64,000 nt of DNA, from assembly GCA_012955965.1 (NCBI GenBank), contig JABBZI010000005.1, positions 62,001 through 126,000 of the forward strand. Direction: 5' to 3'. Numbering within the stretch: position 1 is the stretch's first letter; every line of letters begins with the position of its first letter. Made by a program: the position numbers and the translations under genes. The DNA comes from Clostridioides difficile (GTDB lineage: Bacteria; Bacillota; Clostridia; Peptostreptococcales; Peptostreptococcaceae). Below, one piece after another: positions 34,166-43,620 of the stretch. Under the pieces are notes generated by a model. That model had not been told where the DNA came from. It did no database searches and saw only the letters and a list, made by a program, of their open reading frames with translations.

Positions 34166-37100
34166 ATGGCAAATAAACTTTATAGTGGAATCGTAAACCT
34201 TTTGAAAGAGGGAAGGGACGAGCTTGAAAAATATAACTTACAAGAAAAATCAATTTTATTATTCTTAGGTGCTTCAGGTGTTGGAAAGAGTACTTGTATC
34301 AATTATTTAAAAGGTTGTGAAATGGAAGAAAAAACAGATGCAGAAACTGGACAAGTATATATCACTGCAAAAGATTCAGCTGTTGAAATTGGAAATGGTG
34401 TGTACTCTAAGACATTATGCCCAGAAGTTGTAGATATTACAAATAGAGACTTTTCATTATGTGATTGTCCAGGATTTTTTGACAACCGTGGACCAGAGTA
34501 TATGATTGCAGGAGCAATGCTTGTAAGAGAAACTATCTTTACATCTTCAAAGGTGAAAGGAATGGTAGTTATTTTAGATTACCAATCTCTACTGGACTCT
34601 AGACATACACTATTAATAGAAACGGCTAAAAATCTAAAAGATATGTTTAATGATTATACAAAGTATAAAGAAAATTTTTTCTTCCTTATTAATAAAATAC
34701 CTAAGTCACTCAGTGATAAAGTAACTGAAGAGAAAATAAGAACTATATTGAAGAAAGTAAAAGAAGACCTAGACAGTCAAGAGAAAGATTATGATGGTTA
34801 CAAGGAACTAGTATATCTATTAAATGTAATCTTATCAGACAATATATCTATCAAACTGTGTAATCCATTGGATAAAAAGCCAGAAGTATTATTAGATAAA
34901 ATGAAAAATCTCCCTGGAAATTTTGAAAAGACAGATATGGGATTGATGCTTACTGCTTCTTGTAAAATAGAAATACAAAAAGCTGTTGATGTAACATATA
35001 ATGAGATAGAAAAACTTCTACCTCCTTATATACAAAGTGTAAAGAAAGGTATAGAAGACTCTATTTCCATTTTACCTTCTATAAAAAGTCTAAAAGATAC
35101 AGAATCACAGTTGGAGAGTATGTATACAAATCTATGTAGTAAAGTAGCTAATATTAGAGAACTTATGGAGTTTGTACAAGAACTTTCATATGGTGACGGA
35201 TTACAAAAAGTTAATCTATTAGAAGAAGTACGCCTTCTTTTAGAGCTAAATAGTTATTGTAGTGAAACTCATATTGTTGGCTTAAGTGAGCTGTTAAAAT
35301 CATTACTAAAGAATACATTAGAAGATACATTAAGAGATATTAAATACTGGATAGTAGAAGAAGAGAATAAGAAAGAAGAGGCCAAAAAGCTTGAAGATGC
35401 AGAATATAGAAGAGATAAGATTAGAAGTTGCACATATATAAAATCATATGATAAAGAAAATATACTTTCCATGTATATACCTATACCTAAGGTGAATTTA
35501 TCAGATTTAACTGAAATAATATCTGGTTATCAACTTAATATTTTATCATCTATATATATGTATGGAGATTGTGAGATAAAAGTCGATTGTAATATGGAAA
35601 AAGAAGTTTTTTCAGGTAAAAATATTGTATTATTAGCAAAAAAATTATGTATACCAGAAGGAACTCATTCAATTAATGTATCTGGTAAAGATGCAGAACC
35701 ATTGATTGGAGAAGACACTATCTATAATGGAATGAATGGAAGAAATGGTAATAATGCAGGAACTTCAGGTGACATTTTATTATCTTTTAAAGAAATAGAA
35801 AAAAGGGGAGAACTTAAACTTTATGTAGATGGTGGTCAAGGTGGAAATGGGCAAGATGGAAAAATAGGAGAGGCAGGAATAACTGGAGAAATTGGAGCAA
35901 ATGCAAAAATAGGTTCTGAAAAAGAGTCGAAAGAATTTGCTAAAGAAAACAAGACAAAATATTTTGTTGTAAAAGCAGAAAAAGGAAAACAAGGTGGAAC
36001 TGGAGGTATAGGTGGAGATGGTGGAAATGCTGGTCTTGGAAGTAAATCTGGGCAGATTTATCTTCTTGGAAAAGCATCTGTACTAAAATGTGCTATAAGT
36101 ACAAAAGATGGGCGTCATGGTATGGCAGGAAAAGGCGGTTCTGGAGGAAAAGGTGGCTCTGGAGGTCTTGGAGGAATTAGAGGAATATATGAAGAAACAA
36201 TAAGATATATAGGGATTTCTGTTCCAATAGATGATAGTGATAGAAACTACTATTATTTTGATAGATATGTATTAGGTCACGCTTCAGACTCAACAGAGGT
36301 AGCAGATGATGGAGAGAAATTAAATGCTCTTTATGAAAATCATAAAGATTGGAAAATTAATAAACGTGAAGATTCAGGTTTAGATGGAGCAGATGGAAAA
36401 GAAGGACGTTTTGGAAATACACTAAAAGAAAAGGAATTATTAAAGCAAGAATATTCTTTATCAATTGATACATTCTTCTATGAGTTCTTTGATAGATTCG
36501 GTTTTACTGGAAGTAAGGGTTATAGGAATCTTAAACTATTATGTGCAGTAGGAATCTTAGAAGCAGACATTTTAGAAATTTCGCATATTTATGAGATTTT
36601 TCATGCTGTTGAGAAAGTGGAGATGCAGTTAAATAAAGAAATACTTCAAAAGTACTTTAGATTTGAGAGTAAAAAGAAAGAGCCACTTTCTATAGATGAT
36701 ATGAATATAAAGAAAGGGTTTTATCAAGAGGCAAAAGAAATTTATGAATATCTTATAAATAAATTGATGCAGTCTGATAAAATAGAATCTTTTATAGCAG
36801 AAAAACAGGATTTTAGTGAATGGAGTATGATTTTATTTGCACTTGAGCAAAAGACTGCATTCTATGTGCAAATGATAGAGGAAAATGAAATTGGAGGAAA
36901 TCGTGTTACAGATATTCGTGCTTTAACAAATTACCTAGATAAGACTTTAAAAGAATTGGAACAAGGGCAGAAAGATAAATTGAAGGAAGGATATTTCAAC
37001 ACATATAAAGAAGGTATACTGACTCAAATTGAATCTGGAAATCAGCAAATAGAAGTTTTAAGAAATGAACTTGAGAATAAAATGATTTCTGTTTCTGCAA

Positions 37101-39376
37101 AAATGAATCTATTGATTCAAGAGATTTTAAAGATAAAAGAAGATGAAAAAGAAGATATAGAGAAACTAAAAGAGAAACAGAAAAAACTTGAGGAACAGAT
37201 GAAAACACAGTTAATTCTTTCAGGGATACAGAGTGCGTTGAGCTTATTAACAGCATTTAGTGGCATTGGTCAAGCTTGTTTAGGGGCATTTGATAGTGCA
37301 AAATCTTTGAGTGAAAATCTTTCAGCTAAAGAAGAAGAATATAACTGGACTAACAGAATGGTTGAGTTCTCAGATTTTAAATTAAGTTCTGAGGGTATTA
37401 GTGTTGTTCTTGGAGCTCAATTGAATGATGATAGAAAGAATGTTTTAGAAAATATGACACATAACTTAGCGGGTGTTGATGAAGGAAAAAGAGAGAAGTT
37501 TAATCAGATTAAAGATATTATAGTTAAGTCTGTAGATAATCCTGCATATGCAGAAAGAGATAGTGATATTCAAGCAGCAAAAAATGGATTAAGTGAAGAT
37601 GAATATAAAGAAATCTACACAAAAATCGAGAAGAAACAAATAGGCATGCTAGAAGCAAATTATAGCAATAAACAACAAAAAGATAAATTAGCAGCACTAG
37701 AAAAGAGTAAACAAGCTGTTGAAAGACAACAAAAGACAGCTGCTATTAAAAATGCCTTAAGTATTGGTAGTTCTGCTTGTTCTCTTGTCAATACAGCAAT
37801 TAGTGGTGTTAATAATTGTCTTAATGTAAAATCTAATTTTGAAAGTAAGATAGAGGTTGTAAAAGATGCAATTAAGGATAAAGAAAATAATATTAAAAAA
37901 TTGGATGAATTAAATACTCAGATGGTAGAGTTTAAAGATAAAACTTTTAAAGAATCTATTGCGCCATTTGTAGAAAAATTTGATAGTACAGTTAAAAATC
38001 AAGATATTTTCCAAAATGAGATAAGTAAGTTAAAAATGAAGGAAGTTTTAACTGAGTTAATTACAAAATTTGAAGGTCTAAAAATGGAAAACTCAGCAGA
38101 GATTTCTGGAATATTTAAAAAGGTACAAGATATGATGGAAACTCAGATTATCATTACTGATAAAATTGATAAGAAAAAAGATAACCTTGCAATGGGAGAA
38201 TTAATTTATCAAATGTCGGATAGTGGTAATCAAATGAATGAATATCAGAAAAAACTTATTCATCAGATTGAATTGAATCAGGTTAGATATTTGTGTCAGC
38301 TAGAGGCAGCTGCTTTTCAATTATGGACATTCCCATTTGGAAGTAATATAGTAAATATCTTAAATAGATGCCATGTAGGGATTACAGAAGATGAAAATGA
38401 GGTTGTAAATCAAGCTAAAGAGCAGAATAGACAGATTAAAGATTTTCTAGACCAAGATACTTATCAATGGCAAAAAACAGATAATCATATTCTAAAAGTA
38501 CCATTGGTAGGAAGTTTAGGTGAGAAGACTAAAGTAGGATTTGAAAATACATATTCTTTATATAATTGTAGTGAAGAAGAAGTGAAGAAGCTTTTGACTG
38601 GGGAGGAAATTAACTTTGAGATTCCAGTAAATCAACACTTTGATGCTATGAAATATGTAACTATTTATGCTAATATACCTAATCTTAGACGAAATATTTT
38701 AGATGATAGTGCAAAGGTAAATGTACATATGCGTTTATACGATAGCGGATATTTTTCACTGTATGATGATAGAAAAGACGTCTATTATCAATATGTATTT
38801 CCACAAAACTATATCGATATCACACATGGTCTTGATGTTAAGTACAATGATTCAGATTCAATAAACTCAATATGGTCTTCAGTAGAAGATAAAGGAATAG
38901 AAAAGTTTAAAAATGCAGGATTAAATTCTGGTAGAAGTCCATACTCTATGGCTAAGGTTTCTTTGAAGTCTCATTTTAATAAGAAACTTTCTTATGATTT
39001 ATTGACGAATGAACAGAAGAAGAAACTAGAATCATATTTTAATGAATCTAGTAAATACGCATGGAGTGAGAGTATAGATATATTGAAGAGTCTAGGGTAT
39101 GTTGATTTAAAAGGAGTTTTAGCAAAAAATTGGTCTGAAATCAAGAAAGACATAGATAATGATGGAGAGATTATGAAGCATTTTTCAATACTACAGGCTG
39201 ATTTATTGGAAAGAATTATTTATGAGCAGACTAGTATATTGAAATCAAATATACCTGACTTGACGATTGAATTTGTAGGGTGTGGTATTTATGTAGAGTC
39301 CGAATTTAATTATCTAAAGCAAAATGAGTTAAGATGTTATGAGCAAAGATTAGTTAAAAATACAGTTGAGGAATAG
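34166..39376 (+). CDS. Giant P-loop GTPase with glycine-rich and coiled-coil regions (1736 aa)
   Basis: Paralogue of the preceding gene with a long C-terminal addition. G1 is GASGVGKST (residues 35-43), G3 is DCPGF and G4 is probably LINK in FFFLINKIPKS. The helical and glycine-rich parts align with the 831-aa protein (shared INVSGK, then NGMNGRNGNNAG; glycine-rich about 505-675, with GKGGSGGKGGSGGLGG). Beyond this come helical regions, a strongly charged coiled coil (about 935-1015) and two small-residue hydrophobic stretches (about 1017-1043 and 1197-1222) that could insert in or bend membranes, as in dynamin-like or pore-forming proteins. The last ~350 residues match nothing I know. A GAAAGGGATGG site precedes the ATG. 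A terminator follows, so the pair forms a two-gene operon. Confidence 0.75.
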   Translation: MANKLYSGIVNLLKEGRDELEKYNLQEKSILLFLGASGVGKSTCINYLKGCEMEEKTDAETGQVYITAKDSAVEIGNGVYSKTLCPEVVDITNRDFSLCDCPGFFDNRGPEYMIAGAMLVRETIFTSSKVKGMVVILDYQSLLDSRHTLLIETAKNLKDMFNDYTKYKENFFFLINKIPKSLSDKVTEEKIRTILKKVKEDLDSQEKDYDGYKELVYLLNVILSDNISIKLCNPLDKKPEVLLDKMKNLPGNFEKTDMGLMLTASCKIEIQKAVDVTYNEIEKLLPPYIQSVKKGIEDSISILPSIKSLKDTESQLESMYTNLCSKVANIRELMEFVQELSYGDGLQKVNLLEEVRLLLELNSYCSETHIVGLSELLKSLLKNTLEDTLRDIKYWIVEEENKKEEAKKLEDAEYRRDKIRSCTYIKSYDKENILSMYIPIPKVNLSDLTEIISGYQLNILSSIYMYGDCEIKVDCNMEKEVFSGKNIVLLAKKLCIPEGTHSINVSGKDAEPLIGEDTIYNGMNGRNGNNAGTSGDILLSFKEIEKRGELKLYVDGGQGGNGQDGKIGEAGITGEIGANAKIGSEKESKEFAKENKTKYFVVKAEKGKQGGTGGIGGDGGNAGLGSKSGQIYLLGKASVLKCAISTKDGRHGMAGKGGSGGKGGSGGLGGIRGIYEETIRYIGISVPIDDSDRNYYYFDRYVLGHASDSTEVADDGEKLNALYENHKDWKINKREDSGLDGADGKEGRFGNTLKEKELLKQEYSLSIDTFFYEFFDRFGFTGSKGYRNLKLLCAVGILEADILEISHIYEIFHAVEKVEMQLNKEILQKYFRFESKKKEPLSIDDMNIKKGFYQEAKEIYEYLINKLMQSDKIESFIAEKQDFSEWSMILFALEQKTAFYVQMIEENEIGGNRVTDIRALTNYLDKTLKELEQGQKDKLKEGYFNTYKEGILTQIESGNQQIEVLRNELENKMISVSAKMNLLIQEILKIKEDEKEDIEKLKEKQKKLEEQMKTQLILSGIQSALSLLTAFSGIGQACLGAFDSAKSLSENLSAKEEEYNWTNRMVEFSDFKLSSEGISVVLGAQLNDDRKNVLENMTHNLAGVDEGKREKFNQIKDIIVKSVDNPAYAERDSDIQAAKNGLSEDEYKEIYTKIEKKQIGMLEANYSNKQQKDKLAALEKSKQAVERQQKTAAIKNALSIGSSACSLVNTAISGVNNCLNVKSNFESKIEVVKDAIKDKENNIKKLDELNTQMVEFKDKTFKESIAPFVEKFDSTVKNQDIFQNEISKLKMKEVLTELITKFEGLKMENSAEISGIFKKVQDMMETQIIITDKIDKKKDNLAMGELIYQMSDSGNQMNEYQKKLIHQIELNQVRYLCQLEAAAFQLWTFPFGSNIVNILNRCHVGITEDENEVVNQAKEQNRQIKDFLDQDTYQWQKTDNHILKVPLVGSLGEKTKVGFENTYSLYNCSEEEVKKLLTGEEINFEIPVNQHFDAMKYVTIYANIPNLRRNILDDSAKVNVHMRLYDSGYFSLYDDRKDVYYQYVFPQNYIDITHGLDVKYNDSDSINSIWSSVEDKGIEKFKNAGLNSGRSPYSMAKVSLKSHFNKKLSYDLLTNEQKKKLESYFNESSKYAWSESIDILKSLGYVDLKGVLAKNWSEIKKDIDNDGEIMKHFSILQADLLERIIYEQTSILKSNIPDLTIEFVGCGIYVESEFNYLKQNELRCYEQRLVKNTVEE

Positions 39377-39401
39377 GCTTTAAATAGGTATGAAAAATTC
39401 T

Positions 39402-39444
39402 AAAAAAGCACTTTTAAATATTTTGTTTAAAAGTGCTTTTTTAA
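39402..39444. terminator. Bidirectional terminator between the GTPase operon and the P-type ATPase
   Basis: A 17-bp perfect stem (39402-39418 with 39426-39442) whose feet are A6 and T6, so it can stop transcription from both convergent units. Confidence 0.9.
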
Positions 39445-39502
39445 TATGAATTATAAATTTTTTATATGTACATATGTTTTAAGGAGTTTTACATAATTAG
39501 GA

Positions 39503-41602
39503 TTAATTGTAGTTATAAGAATTAGGGTCTTCTAATAAATTTGTCATACTTTTTAAACTTATTCCAACAGTAGAGGCATTGTGTAAAAAAGCAGACGTAC
39601 TTGGTCTAACAAATCCACCAACACCAAGTAAAATCAGACCTAAATTAAATCCAATAATAAACTTAGAACTTAAATCGATTCTCTTCATAAGATTATTACT
39701 AATCTGTTTTAAAACAATTAAGTTATTTAAATTATCTGCTGATATGGTAATATCTGAAATCTCTCTTGCTATTTCTGCACCTTCACTCATTGCAATTCCG
39801 ACATCTGATTCTGAAATAGCAGGGGAATCATTGATTCCATCTCCAATCATAATTACTTTGCGACCATTTAGTTTTTCATTTTTGACAAAGTTGGCTTTGT
39901 CCTCTGGTAAGACTTCTGAATAATATTCATCAACGCCAATTTTACTTGCTATAGATTTTGCTGTTTTCTCACTATCTCCGGTCATCATCACAATCTTTTT
40001 AATTCCGTATTCTCTCAAACTTGAAATTACATATTTTGCTTCTTCTCTTAGAGGGTCATTGATGCAAATAACTGCTGACAATTTGCCCGATATTGCCATA
40101 AATAGGTGTGAATATTCATCTGATAGATTATTGTACTTATCCTCTTCGCCATCTGGGATAGTACATTTCTCATCTTCAAATACAAAATGTTTACTACCTA
40201 TTATAACTTTTTTATTATCAACTTTTGTTGAGATACCATGTGCAATAATGTACTCTACCTCTGTATGCATCTCTTTGTGACTAAGCCCTTGTTTTTCAGC
40301 TTCATAGACTACTGCATTTGCTATAGAGTGTGGGAAGTGTTCTTCTAAGCAAGCTGCAAGTCTTAACATTTCCTTCTTATTATAATCTTGGAATGTAATT
40401 ATATCTGAAACAGTTGGTTGAGCTTTTGTTAGTGTACCTGTCTTATCAAATACAATAGTATCTGCACATGCAACACCTTCAAGAAATTTTCCACCCTTTA
40501 CAGTAATGTTGTGATTGTTACATTCTCTCATGGCTGACAGTACAGAAATAGGGATGGAAAGTTTTAATGCACATGAGAAATCTACCATCAATATAGAGAG
40601 TGCTTTTGTAGGATTTCTAGTAATTGCATAGGTTAATATGCTTCCTAAAAAACTGTATGGAACCAATGTATCTGCTAGATGCTCAAATTTACTTTCTACA
40701 GAAGATTTTAATTTTTCGGATTCCTCAATCATGGTTACTATTTTTTGAAATCTAGTAGTGCCAGCTTTTTCTTTGACACACATAACAATATTTCCTTGTT
40801 CTATTACAGTTCCAGCATATATGTAGGAGCCTTCTCTTTTATTGACTGCAAGAGATTCACCTGTAAGTGATGCTTGATTAATCATTGCTTCTCCTGACAC
40901 TATAACCCCATCGAGTGGAATCATATTTCCCATGTTTACACTGACTAAGTCGTCTTCTTTTATTTCTGAAATTGGAACTAGTATTTCAGTATCATCTTTT
41001 TTTAACCATACTTTTTCAATGTTCAATGACATACTTTGAGCTAAATCGTCTATAGATTTTTTTCTAGTCCATTCCTCTAGTAATTCGCCTATACCAAGAA
41101 GGAACATGACTGACCCAGCTGTATTGACATCTTTTCTAAAAATAGAAATACCTATGGCAGTGGCATCTAAAACAGAAATTTCTATTTTTTTATTTAGTAG
41201 AGAAGAGATACCTTTTTTAAAATATTTTATAGAGTGAAATCCTATTAGAAAAAATCTTAAGGATTTTGGGAAAAATATTTTAGATACACTTTTAACTAGT
41301 AGTTTGTTTACTAATTTGTCTCTATAATAATTATTTAATTCTCTGCTAGTATGTTCAGGGACTAGACTTTCTATTTCGCTATTATTAAAACTAAACTTAG
41401 TGATTTCTTTTATTATGTAATTTCTTTCTCCATTGTAATAAATAACCGCATCACCAGTTCTATCATAAACTTTTGCTTTAGTAATACCATTTATAGAAGT
41501 TAAATAATATAAGAGAGTATCTGATTGCTTATTGTTTAATTTACCAAGTTGTAAATCAAAGCGTATACGACCTCTTATTTCATGCTTTATATAAAAATTC
41601 AA
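39503..41602 (-). CDS. P1B-type metal-transporting ATPase with non-canonical CPx motif
   Basis: A 699-residue membrane pump. The N terminus (residues 1-65) looks like a degenerate heavy-metal-associated domain without CxxC (HEIRGRIRFDL, KAKVYDRTGDAVIYY). The actuator motif LTGES, phosphorylation site DKTGTLT with Asp386, HP-containing ATP-binding domain (HFPHSIANA) and MIGDGINDSPA hinge are intact. In the membrane helix that normally holds CPC or SPC, this protein has SCALKLS with Cys344 and no adjacent Pro, so metal specificity cannot be predicted from the usual classes. The TTG start follows AGGAGG. It lies 42 nt after the DUF6110 gene, probably in one operon. Confidence 0.85.
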   Translation of the reverse strand: MNFYIKHEIRGRIRFDLQLGKLNNKQSDTLLYYLTSINGITKAKVYDRTGDAVIYYNGERNYIIKEITKFSFNNSEIESLVPEHTSRELNNYYRDKLVNKLLVKSVSKIFFPKSLRFFLIGFHSIKYFKKGISSLLNKKIEISVLDATAIGISIFRKDVNTAGSVMFLLGIGELLEEWTRKKSIDDLAQSMSLNIEKVWLKKDDTEILVPISEIKEDDLVSVNMGNMIPLDGVIVSGEAMINQASLTGESLAVNKREGSYIYAGTVIEQGNIVMCVKEKAGTTRFQKIVTMIEESEKLKSSVESKFEHLADTLVPYSFLGSILTYAITRNPTKALSILMVDFSCALKLSIPISVLSAMRECNNHNITVKGGKFLEGVACADTIVFDKTGTLTKAQPTVSDIITFQDYNKKEMLRLAACLEEHFPHSIANAVVYEAEKQGLSHKEMHTEVEYIIAHGISTKVDNKKVIIGSKHFVFEDEKCTIPDGEEDKYNNLSDEYSHLFMAISGKLSAVICINDPLREEAKYVISSLREYGIKKIVMMTGDSEKTAKSIASKIGVDEYYSEVLPEDKANFVKNEKLNGRKVIMIGDGINDSPAISESDVGIAMSEGAEIAREISDITISADNLNNLIVLKQISNNLMKRIDLSSKFIIGFNLGLILLGVGGFVRPSTSAFLHNASTVGISLKSMTNLLEDPNSYNYN

Positions 41603-41644
41603 TTTACTTCCTCCTGATACTATTAATCATAATAATCGTTAAAT

Positions 41645-42040
41645 TTATTCTGCTATGCAAGTACTATTTTTTTCTTCAGTCTCATTTTCTTTGATTTCTT
41701 CACATTTAACGCTATTAGAATTAGTATCTTCTACAGTTTTAATGGCTTCAGTCTTAGGAGCTTCTTGTTCACATTTAGAAACTTCTTGTACAGCGTTTGC
41801 CTTAGATGTTGATGATTCTTCCTGCTCATTGATTTCTTTTGCTTCTGCTAAAATATCTTCTACGTTTTCTTGAATTTTAGTAGTTGTTTCAAGTACAGAA
41901 TCTTTAACTTTTAATGCTCCTGCTGTTGCACGAGTGCAAGTTTTTTTTGCACAGTCGCTTGAAAGTATTTTAACACCTAAAGTACCAAAAAGTACTCCTC
42001 CTAAAAATATCCCTGTTTTTTTCATTTTTAAAATATTCAT
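41645..42040 (-). CDS. DUF6110 family protein associated with the P-type ATPase
   Basis: A 131-residue protein. A hydrophobic GIFLGGVLFGTLGVKIL segment (about 10-27) is followed by DCAKKTCTRATAGALKVKDSV, whose Cys pair and ATAGALKVKDSV block I associate with DUF6110. The C-terminal half is a Glu/Ser/Lys-rich, low-complexity tail. It directly precedes the metal ATPase gene, an arrangement I recall in several Firmicutes, so it may be a membrane-tethered metal-handling or accessory protein. AAAGGATAAGG lies before ATG 42040; an in-frame ATG five codons later is an alternative. Confidence 0.7.
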   Translation of the reverse strand: MNILKMKKTGIFLGGVLFGTLGVKILSSDCAKKTCTRATAGALKVKDSVLETTTKIQENVEDILAEAKEINEQEESSTSKANAVQEVSKCEQEAPKTEAIKTVEDTNSNSVKCEEIKENETEEKNSTCIAE

Positions 42041-42550
42041 TTTACCTTATCCTTTCGTTTAGTTAGATTTTATTTATATTTATGTATAGAGTAATAAATG
42101 TCAGGAGTAGAGTATGTCTTACAAAAACTATTTATAGAGTGTGTAAGCTTTATGTGAGCTATATCATTAAATTTATGTATTTTACAAAAGTAGTTTACAC
42201 GATTGAAATAGCTCTTATGTAGCTGATGCAATTTTTCTATATTGACTTTATCTTTGCTTTATATTTTAGAAAATTCTTAATATTCATTTCAAAAACTAAA
42301 AATTAATAATAATTATTATTAATAGATTTATAAAGTCATATGACATTTATTACCATTTATGAAATTAAGTATAGCACGAGCGAGTGGTATTTTCAACAGC
42401 AAATGATAATTTATATCAATTATTTTAGCTGATTTATGAAGGAATATAGTAGGAGTGCTTAAGGTGTTGAGATTAAGAAGTTTTATATAGTAAAATTTTA
42501 TAGTTAGTTATATGGGTGTTAGTATATGTTTTGGAGGTGCAATCGTCAAA
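42041..42550. other. Intergenic region with a 20-bp perfect palindrome
   Basis: No gene seen in this ~500-nt spacer. TTAATAATAATTATTATTAA (42303-42322) is perfectly palindromic and resembles an AT-shifted Fur-type box, which would fit a metal ATPase operon about 260 nt away. In DNA this AT-rich it may be chance. Confidence 0.4.
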
Positions 42551-42583
42551 AAGCTAGAGATGTATATTTCAATTCTCTAGCTT
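42545..42583 (-). terminator. Terminator of the nitroreductase gene
   Basis: AAGCTAGAGA (42551-42560) pairs with TCTCTAGCTT (42574-42583). On the minus strand a short T run follows. Confidence 0.65.
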
Positions 42584-42635
42584 CTTATTTACTTTCTGTA
42601 CATGATGCTGGGATAGCACCATGCTGGAATTTTTA

Positions 42636-43280
42636 TTATAACCATTTTATTGATGGATGAGGAACCGCTCTACCTTCCTTAATTACAGATGTTGTAGAGA
42701 AACCAATTGCACAGGCATCAAATCCATATTCACCTGTTGGGACTCCTAAAATATCACAGAAATCTTTATTATTACTTAATCTTCCTATTACACTGACAAG
42801 TTCAAGACCTAATCCTAAAGCAGTTGATTTAAGCCACATATTTTGCATTACATGAGATAATGACTTTTGTTCTATAGCTGGTATTCCACGACGTTCTGCT
42901 ACAATAATAAGGTAAGGTGATGTCCCCACCCCAAGAACTCCCTTTTTAACTTGCATCTTTAATGAAGCAACGAAGGATTGCAGAGTAATGTTGTTTTCAG
43001 CCTCCTTCTCAAGGGTTGATATTTGAGTTTTAATAACATCAGCAAGAATAGTTTTTATTTTATCCATTTGTAAACTGTTGTTTGAAATAACAAAGAAATG
43101 TCTGAAATCTGTTTGTTTTGCTACTGCAAGTATTGCATAAGGTGCAAGTCTTCCAGTTTCAATTATTTCTTCAATCAATTCTTTTGAGGGTACTTCATTT
43201 GTAAAACTTCTTACAGATCTTCGAGTTCTTAATAGCATATCTAAAACTTCATTAACATTGTTTTTGTCTAAATTGTTCAT
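42636..43280 (-). CDS. Nitroreductase family flavoprotein
   Basis: A 214-residue protein with the FMN-binding nitroreductase opening LLRTRRSVRSFTNEVPSKELIEEII, ETGRLAPYA near residues 42-50 and LGLGLELVSVIG toward the C terminus, ending with a GFDACAIG strand. Such enzymes reduce nitro compounds, quinones or enones with NAD(P)H; the physiological substrate is unknown. A GGAGG site precedes the ATG. It is transcribed divergently from the TetR gene at 43621, which probably controls it. Relevance to nitroimidazole drugs is possible but not shown by sequence. Confidence 0.85.
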   Translation of the reverse strand: MNNLDKNNVNEVLDMLLRTRRSVRSFTNEVPSKELIEEIIETGRLAPYAILAVAKQTDFRHFFVISNNSLQMDKIKTILADVIKTQISTLEKEAENNITLQSFVASLKMQVKKGVLGVGTSPYLIIVAERRGIPAIEQKSLSHVMQNMWLKSTALGLGLELVSVIGRLSNNKDFCDILGVPTGEYGFDACAIGFSTTSVIKEGRAVPHPSIKWL

Positions 43281-43513
43281 TTTTGTCCTCCATTAATCAA
43301 TTCATTTACCAAAATTATTAAATTTATATCCACTTCCCAACTTTATCGATATTTGATATTTTTCTTTTATCAATATTGTTCTTAGGATATTCTATAATGT
43401 TATCCATTAAAGGCAAATTTTTAGTTTATGTTAAACATCTCCTTCAAATTAATTCAATACTTTTTATGAACACATTGTTGATTAATAATCTATATGTATA
43501 TTATAATAGTTAT

Positions 43514-43535
43514 ATTGTTTTATACAATAAACAAT
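43514..43535. promoter_or_regulatory. Inverted repeat between nitroreductase and TetR genes
   Basis: ATTGTTT (43514-43520) and AAACAAT (43529-43535) are perfect 7-bp arms with an 8-nt spacer in the divergent control region. Candidate TetR operator. Confidence 0.45.
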
Positions 43536-43620
43536 AATATTTAAACTGTTAAGTAATGAACATTTACTAGAGAATTGTTAATTAAAATTAAAAAATTTAT
43601 ATAGAATGAGGAAATAATTC

